DNA of 54,192 nt from Actinoplanes palleronii (GTDB lineage: Bacteria; Actinomycetota; Actinomycetes; Mycobacteriales; Micromonosporaceae). The translations under genes were made by a program, and so were the position numbers. Position 1 is the stretch's first letter; the number at the start of each line of letters is the position of its first letter. Below are positions 47,934 to 54,192 of the stretch, piece after piece. Under the pieces are notes generated by a model. It was given only the letters and a program-made list of their open reading frames with translations. It ran no database searches and was not told where the DNA came from. The stretch covers positions 1 through 54,192 of the forward strand of contig NZ_BOMS01000163.1 of NCBI RefSeq assembly GCF_016862315.1, given 5' to 3'.

Positions 47934-48128
47934 ATGCTCGATCACACGTGGCGCACCAGCACCCGCAGCGGCAGCAACGGCCAATGTGTCCAGGTCCGGC
48001 TCGTAGCCGACACTGTCGAGGTCCGCGACAGCAAGGACCCCAACGGTCCGGTCCTCGCTTTCACGCCCGGCGAGTGGGACGCGCTGCTGGCCGGCGCCAA
48101 GAACGGCGAGTTCGACCTTCCGGCCTGA
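47934..48128 (+). CDS. DUF397 protein, partner of the XRE regulator
   Basis: 64 aa from ATG 47934, with AGGAGGAG 5-7 nt upstream. The signature W-R-T-S-S-S-N-G-x-C-V region is present as WRTSTRSGSNGQCVQVRLVA, followed by VEVRDSKDPNGPVLAFTPGEW (only part of the motif is listed here: RDSKDP, LAFTPGEW). Members are small beta-rich proteins that bind the XRE-DUF5753 partner. The gene follows the regulator in the usual order and should be co-transcribed. Confidence 0.93.
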   Translation: MLDHTWRTSTRSGSNGQCVQVRLVADTVEVRDSKDPNGPVLAFTPGEWDALLAGAKNGEFDLPA

Positions 48129-48168
48129 TCGCAGCCGGCAGCATCACCGCAGCGTGGTAGTTGGACTG

Positions 48169-48440
48169 CGGAGCACCCCGTACGTGGAACTGGCCGGCTC
48201 AAGAAGCAGTCCGGCATCGACACGGTCGGAGCACCCTCACCCGCGTCGGGCTGGTTCGGGCCTAGAACGACTGCGTGGTGCCCGGCCCCGGAGTACCCCC
48301 ACCTGCGTGGGGACGACCTGATGGTCAAATTTAGGCGCGCTCCCTGCGCCCGGAGCACCCCCACCTGCGTGGGGACGATCGCCGTCACGGCCTCGATCCG
48401 GTTGAGTGGGGCCGGAGCACCCCACCTACGTGCGACGACG
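48169..48440 (-). CRISPR. second degenerate CRISPR relic, five type I-E-like repeats
   Basis: Repeats begin at 48169, 48227, 48289, 48351 and 48413 (spacings 58, 62, 62, 62). The two best copies (48289-48316 and 48351-48378) share 27 of 28 nt, CGGAGYACCCCCACCTGCGT then GGGGACGA; the others are diverged or partly lost. The hairpin arms CCCCAC/GTGGGG pair. The reverse complement (TCGTCCCCACGC...) matches the I-E repeat orientation, so the array reads on the minus strand, opposite to the relic at 3625. Intervening 33-34-nt segments differ. No cas genes are present in the window. Confidence 0.7.
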
Positions 48441-48556
48441 TGGGAATGGATGTTACCGGAAATCGGTCCCGGGGGGACTGAGGGGATCGTGCTACGAGCC
48501 GGGGTACGCCGCGCGGATGTCACCGTCGAACAGCCGCCAGTGGAGGTCGTTCATGC

Positions 48557-48947
48557 GTGCCGCGGCCGGGGCGGGTGTGGGAGTTGGTGCCGGATCCGCG
48601 TACCGGCCGGGACGGCTTGATCCTGGGTGGGACGGGCTACCTGTCGGCGGACACCACGACCGACGTGGACTACCGGCCGTATGCCGTATGCCGTATGCCG
48701 TATGCCGTATGCCGTGTGCGCCGTGCCGGCCGGCGCCGATCTGCTGGTCGTCGCGGGTCAGAGGGAGAAGGTCCGGCGGTACGGCGGGCCCGATCTCTCC
48801 GAGCTGCCGGTCCTCGGCGTGAACAACCCTGTTCAGGACATCTGTGCGTTGCCGGTCGGCGATCGGTGGGCGCTGTTCGTCACCGATGAGGAGTGGACGT
48901 ACCGCTTCGATGCCGTCACCGGGGAAGCCTGGCTGGCCGGTTCTTAG
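48557..48947 (+). pseudogene. beta-propeller-like protein gene interrupted by a 7-bp repeat
   Basis: From GTG 48557 the frame reads RPGRVWELVPDPRTGRDGLI and LGGTGYLSADTTTDVDYRPY, then enters a CCGTATG repeat. Beyond the repeat the coding sense continues in another frame: ADLLVVAGQREKVRRYGGPD, then DICALPVGDRWALFVTDEEW and an RFDAVTGEAW end at TAG 48945-48947. Both halves look like WD40/YncE-type propeller blades. The upstream part of the gene is missing. Loss of one 7-bp unit would restore the frame; the present copy number leaves it out of frame. Confidence 0.55.
48677..48718 (+). repeat. heptanucleotide tandem repeat (CCGTATG)5 plus one variant
   Basis: Five perfect CCGTATG units (48677-48711) are followed by CCGTGTG (48712-48718). 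Seven is not a multiple of three, so each gain or loss of a unit changes the reading frame of the surrounding coding sequence. Three units read PYAVCRM. Confidence 0.9.
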
Positions 48948-49399
48948 GCTGTAAACACGATGGGCCACCCGGGTCTGGGCGCGCCGTCGGTCAGCCGGAG
49001 GCACCGACTTCCAGCGTCTGTTGCGATTACAGGATCGGCAGCCGCCGCACCCCCGGGGCTCTTCTCCTGCTCGGTGCAGCGATCGGTAGACGCCTCGCGG
49101 GCGGCACCCGCGCGCACGATCTCCGTGGCCTGCGGATCAGCCGAGAACCCAGTCCACGGTGTTCGGCGCGAGGCCGAGTCTTCCGGGTGATCGCAGCCAG
49201 CATCGTCGGCTGCGGTGCGCGGTTCGAAGTACCCTTCGTCGGCCGGGGGCACTCCCGAGTGCATAAAGGGTGGGCACGTCACTGCCGCCAGCGGGTCAAC
49301 AACGACCGCAACAGTCCGCGAGCAGTCGGTGAAACGCAGAAAATCCCTGCTCAGAAGCGCTTTCCGGGCCAGGGGATATGCCCGGTGCTGCTTGGTCAT
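48944..49399 (-). CDS. hypothetical protein, 151 aa
   Basis: ATG 49399 opens MTKQHRAYPLARKALLSRDF, then LRFTDCSRTVAVVVDPLAAV and a Gly/Ala/Ser-rich, charged remainder. Codon third positions are mostly G/C, and no plus-strand frame over this interval looks coding. An ACAGGG element stands directly before the ATG, too close for an ideal ribosome binding site. No membrane helix is visible. Its stop overlaps the stop of the propeller relic by 4 bp, convergent. No family is recognised. Confidence 0.4.
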   Translation of the reverse strand: MTKQHRAYPLARKALLSRDFLRFTDCSRTVAVVVDPLAAVTCPPFMHSGVPPADEGYFEPRTAADDAGCDHPEDSASRRTPWTGFSADPQATEIVRAGAAREASTDRCTEQEKSPGGAAAADPVIATDAGSRCLRLTDGAPRPGWPIVFTA

Positions 49400-49408
49400 T
49401 CCCTGTTT

Positions 49409-49459
49409 GGTCCATGATTGGACCTCCTGGCAACGGTCAGTAACCGTGGCATCGTTGCC
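49409..49459. promoter_or_regulatory. dyad-rich regulatory region upstream of the secreted-protein gene
   Basis: Three inverted repeats occur within 51 bp: GGTCC-N6-GGACC (49409-49424), GGCAACG...CGTTGCC (49429-49459), and inside the latter ACGGT-N5-ACCGT (49433-49447). The region lies about 55 bp upstream of a -35 box at 49513, a typical position for activator or repressor sites. No regulator gene is adjacent. Confidence 0.5.
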
Positions 49460-49512
49460 TGGAATGGTCCACTAGGTGCTAGCAGGGAAAACGTAACCGT
49501 TCGGACCTAGGT

Positions 49513-49541
49513 TTGACGCACTTAAGGTGATCGATTAGGCT
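49513..49541 (+). promoter_or_regulatory. sigma-70-type promoter for the secreted-protein gene
   Basis: TTGACG (49513-49518) and TAGGCT (49536-49541) are separated by exactly 17 bp. The untranslated leader to ATG 49646 would be about 97 nt and is unusually AT-rich for this genome (for example a run of seven T at about 49593). Confidence 0.7.
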
Positions 49542-49645
49542 TTTGATCGTTGCCAGCGATGGAGTGTCATGCGACTCCTATTGTGTGGGCAATTTTTTTG
49601 CGTCTTCCGCCGTTTTGAAACGCGGAACCTATTCGGGGAGGTTCT

Positions 49646-50005
49646 ATGAATCTGCGTGCAGCTCTCGCGGTTGGAGCAATGGGTCTGGGAACGGTTGGCG
49701 GCATTCTTGTCGTCTCCGCTCCTGCTTGGGCCGCTTGTTCCGTGTCGGCCGCTAAGCCGACCTCGGGTCACGTTTCTAAGGGCACGCGTAGTGGATGCGC
49801 CGGTGCGGCCGTCAACTTCGAGGTGCGCTTCGAGAAGGACGTGGCCTTCCTGCCTGACCTGCCGGTCGCGTACACGTACACGACCTTCCAGAACGGCAGC
49901 CTCTCGGTCACCGGTAACTGCGGTGCCGGGAACGGTGAGTACTACACCTGGGTCCTGCAGAATGGCAGCAGCGCGGTTGAGTCGCCGCGCGTTACGCAAT
50001 GCTGA
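49646..50005 (+). CDS. small secreted protein with four Cys, 119 aa
   Basis: ATG 49646 has GGGGAGG 6 nt upstream. A Sec signal peptide (RAALAVGAMGLGTVGGILVV, then SAPAWA, cleavage near residue 29-30) leads a mature domain of about 90 residues with Cys near 31, 51, 92 and 119 (ACSVSAAKP, RSGCAGAAV, TGNCGAGNG and the final TQC). The spacing would allow two disulfides. Its codons use more T and A than the neighbours. It is followed by a perfect terminator and then an ABC transporter, so it may be the exported or protected substrate system, but the mature protein has no recognised fold. Confidence 0.8.
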   Translation: MNLRAALAVGAMGLGTVGGILVVSAPAWAACSVSAAKPTSGHVSKGTRSGCAGAAVNFEVRFEKDVAFLPDLPVAYTYTTFQNGSLSVTGNCGAGNGEYYTWVLQNGSSAVESPRVTQC

Positions 50006-50052
50006 TTTTCAGCTGATTTTGTAGTAGCTTTGCCTGCCTAAAGGTTGCCTGC

Positions 50053-50088
50053 GGTGGGCCCGGGATGCGCATCCCGGGCCCACCTTTT
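50053..50088 (+). terminator. strong rho-independent-like terminator
   Basis: A perfect 32-nt palindrome (arms GGTGGGCCCGGGATGC and GCATCCCGGGCCCACC, 50053-50084) is followed by TTTT (50085-50088). It is the strongest terminator in the window and stands 15 nt before the ATG of the ABC ATPase gene, so reads past the secreted-protein gene should be low. Confidence 0.9.
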
Positions 50089-50102
50089 GGAGTTTGGATC
50101 TG

Positions 50103-50858
50103 ATGAATCTCACGGTTGAACGCGTTTCAGCTGGTTATGGCCACGTGCGGGTGCTGGATGAGTTGTCTTGGAGGATTCCGCCCGGCGTGACCGGGTTGCT
50201 TGGTCCGAACGGTGCGGGAAAGACGACACTGCTGCATCTGTTGGCGGGGATCACGAGGCCCTGGCAGGGGGCTATTACCGCGCGTGACGGATCCGCGTCG
50301 GTTCTGAGTACCGGCAAGGAATACTCGCGGCGCGTCGGATTCCTTCCGCAGCATTTCACGTTTGCTGAGGAGATGCGGGTACTGGACACGGCCACCTATG
50401 CGGCCTGGGTCAACGGCGTTCCCAAGCGGGACTGCCCGGCGGCCGCGTGGGCGGCCCTGGAGCAGGTCGACCTGCACAGCAAGTCGCGCGATCGCGTGAA
50501 ATCGTTGTCGGGTGGCCAGCGGCAACGTCTCGGCCTGGCAACCGCGCTGGCGCACGAACCGGACCTGCTCATTCTGGACGAGCCGACGGTCGGCCTGGAC
50601 CCCGCGCAACGGCTGAGGCTCCGTGAGGCGATCACGTCGATCGGGGCACGTCGGACAGTGGTGATCTCCACCCACCTGATCGAGGACGTGACCTACATGT
50701 GTGACCGCGTCGGTGTGCTGGCAGCGGGCAAGATGGCGTTCGATGACACGATCGACGAGCTGGCCAAACTGGTCGATGAGGATGCCGGCCACGGCTTCGG
50801 CTCCGCGTTCGAGCAGGCGTACGCCGGGATCGTTGCGCGGCTGGGGCGTGAGGCGTGA
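50103..50858 (+). CDS. ABC transporter ATP-binding protein
   Basis: 251 aa from ATG 50103 (TTG 50094 is possible); GGAG lies 10 nt upstream, just after the terminator. Walker A is LLGPNGAGKTTLLHLLAGIT (about residue 37), the Q-loop is in RVGFLPQHFTFAEEM, the ABC signature is SLSGGQRQRLGLATALAHEP (about 140), Walker B is LLILDEPTVGLDP, and the switch is VVISTHLIEDV. The YMCDRVGVLAAG tail is typical of ABC-2/CcmA-like ATPases. It should energise the membrane proteins encoded by the two following genes, which overlap it and each other by GTGA. Confidence 0.93.
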   Translation: MNLTVERVSAGYGHVRVLDELSWRIPPGVTGLLGPNGAGKTTLLHLLAGITRPWQGAITARDGSASVLSTGKEYSRRVGFLPQHFTFAEEMRVLDTATYAAWVNGVPKRDCPAAAWAALEQVDLHSKSRDRVKSLSGGQRQRLGLATALAHEPDLLILDEPTVGLDPAQRLRLREAITSIGARRTVVISTHLIEDVTYMCDRVGVLAAGKMAFDDTIDELAKLVDEDAGHGFGSAFEQAYAGIVARLGREA

Positions 50859-52180
50859 CCGACACCGCGCGGGAGGGTCACTCTGTCGAGCAGGTGCTGC
50901 CTCGGGCACCGAAATCGACCGCACCCCGAACAGGGTTCTTCTGGCCGCTGGGCGTCTGGTACTTCCTCGCCGCCTTCGTGGTGATCGCCGGGGTGACCCT
51001 GGTTCGGACAAGCCTGGAGCTCAGCTTCGCTTATGAGGAATGGGCGCACACCAATGGCCTTTTCCAGCGGTCGGCACTGGACATCACGGGGCCCCTGGCT
51101 GCGGCATTCGGTGCCTACCTGAGCGGACGGCTGACCCCGCCGAGCCGACCGTATGCGTTGCCGCGCTTCGCCAGGAGCAAGGCTGAGTTCCTCGCGCATC
51201 ATCTGTTGCCCGCGGCCACGGTGGTCACTGCCGGCTACGTTCTCGGTCTGGTGCCGATCGTGGTGAAGACCTACAGCACCGCGACGACAGGTTCCCTCGC
51301 GCCGCTGGGATTTGTGATCGGTATTGTCATCCTCAATACCTTGTTGGTCCTCGGTTGGCTGTTCGGGGTGGTGGCGCAATCGGCCTTCGCCGCACCGATC
51401 GCGTTCGCTGCCGGATTTGCCGCAACGCTCTGTGGTTATGGCATCGGAGCCTGGAATTCGGTGACACCGGTTGTCGGAGATGTCAGCACGGCGGGCCGAG
51501 TGGAGACCCTCGCGTTCGCACTTTTCCGTGGAGCATTCTTCGCGATTGTCCTCGTCGCCGCATTGGCAACCGCAGCCGGCGTTCTTCGCACGAGAGGATT
51601 CCAGCGACGCCTGCCACCCGTGCGAGTATTTGCGTGGTGGATCCTGCCGGCTGTCCTTTTGGCGGTAGGAATGGTGCGGCCGCCAAGCCCTGCGGTGCGG
51701 GAGGTAAACCCGCCGAAGATCTGCAAGGAAGCGGTCGGAATGAGTTTCTGCGTGCACCAGGCGCATGAGCGCGACCTTGACGACTTGGTGGCCGAAGTGG
51801 AACCGATCGTCGTGCTTGTGGGCCAGGAAAACCTGCCGTTCACCCGCGTCGAAGATACGGCATTGCATGACGGGGCAAATCCGCACCTCGATCCGACGGT
51901 GTACTACGCCGACGTGTCGCCGCGGTACGGCGCAACCGGTGACCGTGACATCATCGCCAACCTGATCGCCGGTTCCGAGACGTGTTTCGTGCGGCCGGGA
52001 TGGGAGCAGAGCGCACCAGGTTATAACGCTTTCATGCTGACGCTGCGTCTGTCCGGGGACCGCGAGAGCGGCGCTGACAAGAGATTTGGCAAGCTCTCCG
52101 ACAAGCAGGTCCACCAGTGGCTGAACTCCCATCGGAACCAGATCCGCGGTTGCGCTATCACTGACGACCTGTTGCCGTGA
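50855..52180 (+). CDS. ABC transporter membrane protein with extracytoplasmic Cys-rich domain
   Basis: 441 aa from GTG 50855, overlapping the ATPase stop by 4 bp. Six or seven helices lie at about 30-50, 70-88, 120-140, 150-170, 175-195, 215-240 and 255-275. The C-terminal 160 residues are outside the membrane: KICKEAVGMSFCVHQAHERD, then VYYADVSPRYGATGDRDIIA and a TCFVRPGWE to RGCAITDD end, with four Cys that could form two disulfides. The layout is that of actinobacterial ABC permeases with an external substrate-binding or peptide-binding domain. A CVHxA-type motif is notable but unassigned. Confidence 0.8.
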   Translation: MTDTAREGHSVEQVLPRAPKSTAPRTGFFWPLGVWYFLAAFVVIAGVTLVRTSLELSFAYEEWAHTNGLFQRSALDITGPLAAAFGAYLSGRLTPPSRPYALPRFARSKAEFLAHHLLPAATVVTAGYVLGLVPIVVKTYSTATTGSLAPLGFVIGIVILNTLLVLGWLFGVVAQSAFAAPIAFAAGFAATLCGYGIGAWNSVTPVVGDVSTAGRVETLAFALFRGAFFAIVLVAALATAAGVLRTRGFQRRLPPVRVFAWWILPAVLLAVGMVRPPSPAVREVNPPKICKEAVGMSFCVHQAHERDLDDLVAEVEPIVVLVGQENLPFTRVEDTALHDGANPHLDPTVYYADVSPRYGATGDRDIIANLIAGSETCFVRPGWEQSAPGYNAFMLTLRLSGDRESGADKRFGKLSDKQVHQWLNSHRNQIRGCAITDDLLP

Positions 52181-52821
52181 ATCCGGTGATCATTGTCCTT
52201 TCGCGTTCAGGGATTCGGTATCTGCTGGCAGCCATATTGTGTGGCGTCGCCGGCGCTCTGTGCGCACCGTTCTCGCTGAAGATCGAAATGGCGCAGAGCA
52301 ACCCAGTCGTGGTCGTCGGGCTGGCCGAACTGGCAGCGCTGGCGCTCGCGTGCACCGGCTTGATCGTCATGAGGCCACGACTGTGGTCAGTTGACCGGCT
52401 CGGTGTGACCCGACGGCGGTGGATCCCGACGGCCTGCGTGACCGTGTTGAGCCTGGTGTGCCCGCAATTGGTGCTTGCCGGTGCCGATGTGGTGGCGCTG
52501 CCCGCCGGGACGTGGCCTCCGTCAGCCACGACGGTCCTGTTCCTGACCGGTCTGGGGCTTCTGCTTGCGCCCTATACCGGGGCTTTGCGGGCGACCGGTG
52601 TTGTTCTGACGCTCTATGTCGGGCTTGTTCTCGCTTCACAGATCAGCCACGATGTTCGCCTTTGGTCTCCTTTGGTCGCGGTCACCTGGCCGACCGTGAG
52701 CGGGGCACCACTGGGCAAAGTGGTACTGGCCTGGATTGTTGCCGCGGCTGCGCTCGTGGTGCAGATCCGGACGCTCGGGTCGACAATGCGGACATGGCGT
52801 AGCGAGTTGAATGCCTCCTGA
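52177..52821 (+). CDS. polytopic membrane protein, six helices, coupled to the ABC transporter
   Basis: 214 aa from GTG 52177, overlapping the previous stop by 4 bp. Helices are at about 12-30 (RYLLAAILCGVAGALCAPFS), 45-65, 85-105, 120-140, 145-165 and 185-205. There is no large soluble domain. It is most likely the second permease-like subunit of the ABC system. No conserved motif is recognised. Confidence 0.75.
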   Translation: MNPVIIVLSRSGIRYLLAAILCGVAGALCAPFSLKIEMAQSNPVVVVGLAELAALALACTGLIVMRPRLWSVDRLGVTRRRWIPTACVTVLSLVCPQLVLAGADVVALPAGTWPPSATTVLFLTGLGLLLAPYTGALRATGVVLTLYVGLVLASQISHDVRLWSPLVAVTWPTVSGAPLGKVVLAWIVAAAALVVQIRTLGSTMRTWRSELNAS

Positions 52822-52940
52822 CGCTGCCATTTGTCGTTGTTCCGCTGCCTCAGCTTTCAGGAGCACGTAAGGCGTCCAGCCGACGCTTCGGGTGCGGCTG
52901 TGTCGGCCGGACTGTTCGCCTTCCGTGCTCGAGAAGGGGG

Positions 52941-53480
52941 TCAAGGGTTGCGGCTGCTGAGCCATTCGTCGAGGGCGCGGGCTGCCTCGTCCGCCTGGCG
53001 TCTCCAGTCGAGGCGGGCGGTGATGACAGCGCTGTCCTGGAGGTCGGTGATCGCGGCGAAGACGTCCGGTCGGGCCTTTTCCAGCCAGGACGTGATCGGT
53101 TCGCCGGTGCGTTCCAGGGTGGCGTCCAGGCGGGCGCCGGCGGTGATCAGGGCGCGGATCATCGGGATGTCGGCCATGCCGTAGGCGGTGGCGACCAGCG
53201 GGGTCACGCCGGCGACGTCGGCGTCGTTGATGTCGAGGCCTTCGGCGAGCAGCCGTTCCAGCAGGGTGGGATCACGGAGGTGCGCCATGAAGTGCAGCAG
53301 GGTGCGGCCCCGGTGGTCGCGCGTGTGGGCGGAGACTCCGGCGTCGAGCAGCGTCACCACGGCGTCGGTGTCGCCGTGCAGCGCGAACCGCATCAGTTCG
53401 CGGCGTTGCTCCTGCAGGCGGCGCGGCAGCCGGGCCTGCCGGACGGGCGGGGCCTGGGGGACGGGCGGCGCCACGGGCAT
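52941..53480 (-). CDS. ankyrin-repeat protein
   Basis: 179 aa from ATG 53480; the frame is open to 53492 (TTG), and no ribosome binding site decides the start. After a Pro-rich leader (PVAPPVPQAPPVRQARLPRR) come about four ankyrin-type units of 33 residues with the TPLH-like motif: DTDAVVTLLDAGVSAHTRDH, GRTLLHFMAHLRDPTLLERL, GLDINDADVAGVTPLVATAY and ADIPMIRALITAGARLDATL. The C-terminus is a helical tail. It has no signal peptide, so it acts as a cytoplasmic binding scaffold. The partner is unknown. Confidence 0.88.
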   Translation of the reverse strand: MPVAPPVPQAPPVRQARLPRRLQEQRRELMRFALHGDTDAVVTLLDAGVSAHTRDHRGRTLLHFMAHLRDPTLLERLLAEGLDINDADVAGVTPLVATAYGMADIPMIRALITAGARLDATLERTGEPITSWLEKARPDVFAAITDLQDSAVITARLDWRRQADEAARALDEWLSSRNP

Positions 53481-53701
53481 GGCTGCCGACAACTCGAGCG
53501 GCGAGGTCCTGCGCGATTTCCTGTACCAGCATCACGCTGTCGAGTACTGCTGTGCCTATGCCGGGGTACGGCCCGTTGACGCTCGCCCGTTCCTCGAACC
53601 TGACCGGTGGGTGCGGTTGCCCGCTCGCGACTGGTGGGCATTCTCGGCGGATCAGCGATGCCCCCCCGGTGATCGTTGTGGATCCTTGTCGTGTCGCCGG
53701 C

Positions 53702-53731
53702 AGGCCGCTGCCCCGGGCGGGGCAGCGGCCT
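53702..53731. terminator. hairpin terminator
   Basis: AGGCCGCTGCCCC-GGGC-GGGGCAGCGGCCT is a perfect 13-bp stem with a 4-nt loop (53702-53731), starting just past the stop of the minus-strand secreted-protein gene (53736). There is no T run. It should end transcription from the right. Confidence 0.75.
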
Positions 53732-53735
53732 GGTG

Positions 53736-54161
53736 TCACTGTTGGTTGAGGCTGCACTGACATGCCACGGTGATCGAGGCGAGGAAGCCCTGAGAGTCCC
53801 TGACCTCGACACCGATTCTCGTGCCGGCGCCGGATCGACAGCCGAACTGAACTACCTCACGGTCGTTCAGATTCGAGTTGATCACGTTGTTGACCCGCCA
53901 CCGGATCGTGAACGGTCCGGTGCCGCCGCTGTAGTGCATGACGCAGAAGAACCGGCTTGCGCCCGTGTCGCAGTCGAACTGGGTGATCTGGAGCTGTGCG
54001 GCCGTCGCTGCGACAGTGGACGGCGCCTGCGCCTGCGCCTGCGCGGCGGCCGCCGGGCTGAGCAGGCCGACGGTGAGCGCTACCAGGATCGCCGCCGCGG
54101 TGAGGAGCCGCCGGAGAAAACCCTGTGGTCCGGGTCTGGTGAGTGGTGGTTGAACGACCAT
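53736..54161 (-). CDS. secreted protein with four Cys, 141 aa
   Basis: ATG 54161 has AAGGAGGA 5 nt upstream. A signal peptide lies at about 15-42 (RRLLTAAAILVALTVGLLSP followed by AAAAQA). The mature part has an Ala/Gln-rich start, then TQFDCDTGASRFFCVMHYSG, INSNLNDREVVQFGCRSGAG and ASITVACQCSLNQQ, with Cys residues likely paired outside the cell. Similar small Cys-bearing secreted proteins occur in actinomycetes without assigned function. The upstream promoter region is cut by the window edge. Confidence 0.85.
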   Translation of the reverse strand: MVVQPPLTRPGPQGFLRRLLTAAAILVALTVGLLSPAAAAQAQAQAPSTVAATAAQLQITQFDCDTGASRFFCVMHYSGGTGPFTIRWRVNNVINSNLNDREVVQFGCRSGAGTRIGVEVRDSQGFLASITVACQCSLNQQ

Positions 54162-54192
54162 CTGGTCCTCCTTCGCCGGGGTGCACCGTCTG

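Noticed and set aside
53479..53760. Plus-strand ORF at the 5' end of the ankyrin gene
   Set aside because: Reads like protein at first, but the last third is low-complexity Cys/Ala and passes through the terminator hairpin; no ribosome binding site. Kept only as a finding.

Overview
The window is high-GC DNA (about 70% G+C) with frequent GTG starts, 4-bp ATGA/GTGA gene overlaps, many leaderless promoters (a TANNNT -10 box 6-8 nt before the start codon) and family content (XRE-DUF397 pair, DUF6493, SARP-like regulator, HxlR, DUF-rich small genes) typical of a filamentous actinomycete, most plausibly a Micromonosporaceae/Actinoplanes-like organism. No rRNA or tRNA gene was recognised. This is a chromosomal accessory region with many relics of mobile DNA.

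Layout. 0-3.6 kb: the end of an upstream coiled-coil gene, a small conserved-looking gene, an XRE-TPR regulator followed by four tiny overlapping ORFs ending in an AlpA-like gene, an IS30 transposase relic and a GNAT gene. 3.6-5 kb: a three-repeat degenerate type I-E-like CRISPR relic, then a minus-strand metal-type MerR operon with a recognisable MerR promoter. 5.4-6.1 kb: a hypothetical gene. 6.6-13.3 kb: an Hsp70-like protein fused to about eight membrane helices, translationally coupled to a membrane-anchored SARP/BTAD regulator; then a large P-loop NTPase with TPR/Sel1-like repeats. 13.4-18 kb: an MFS transporter, decayed DNA and a DUF6493 protein. 18-30.7 kb: catabolic and regulatory genes (tandem GNAT; two separate HxlR/NmrA-like divergons; TetR plus FAD monooxygenase; GAF-PAS histidine kinase; a NarL-type two-component system; NUDIX). 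30.6-31.5 kb: three broken genes in a row. 31.5-37 kb: an OmpR-type two-component system whose regulator and kinase genes are separated by an IS200/IS605-like relic, divergent from an ABC-2 exporter (ATPase and two permeases).

37.2-46.2 kb is the most coherent system: twin 18-bp palindromic operators, a small HTH gene, a second regulator-like gene, then a compact type IV secretion/conjugation operon (VirB2-like pilin, VirB6/TrbL-like channel, PrgI/VirB3-like, VirB4 ATPase, VirD4/TraG-like coupling protein, replication-relaxation protein), closed by a strong bidirectional terminator. No relaxase, integrase or lytic transglycosylase is visible inside it.

46.2-49.4 kb: three overlapping small minus-strand genes divergent from an XRE-DUF397 pair, a second CRISPR relic (five repeats, opposite polarity) and a broken propeller-like gene interrupted by a 7-bp tandem repeat. 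49.4-52.8 kb: a promoter with nested dyads drives a small secreted Cys-containing protein; after a perfect terminator come an ABC ATPase and two integral membrane proteins. 52.9-54.2 kb: an ankyrin-repeat gene and a secreted protein.

Functions rest on reading the translations by eye; no database search was run. Boundaries of any integrated element could not be fixed because no att direct repeat or integrase was found.
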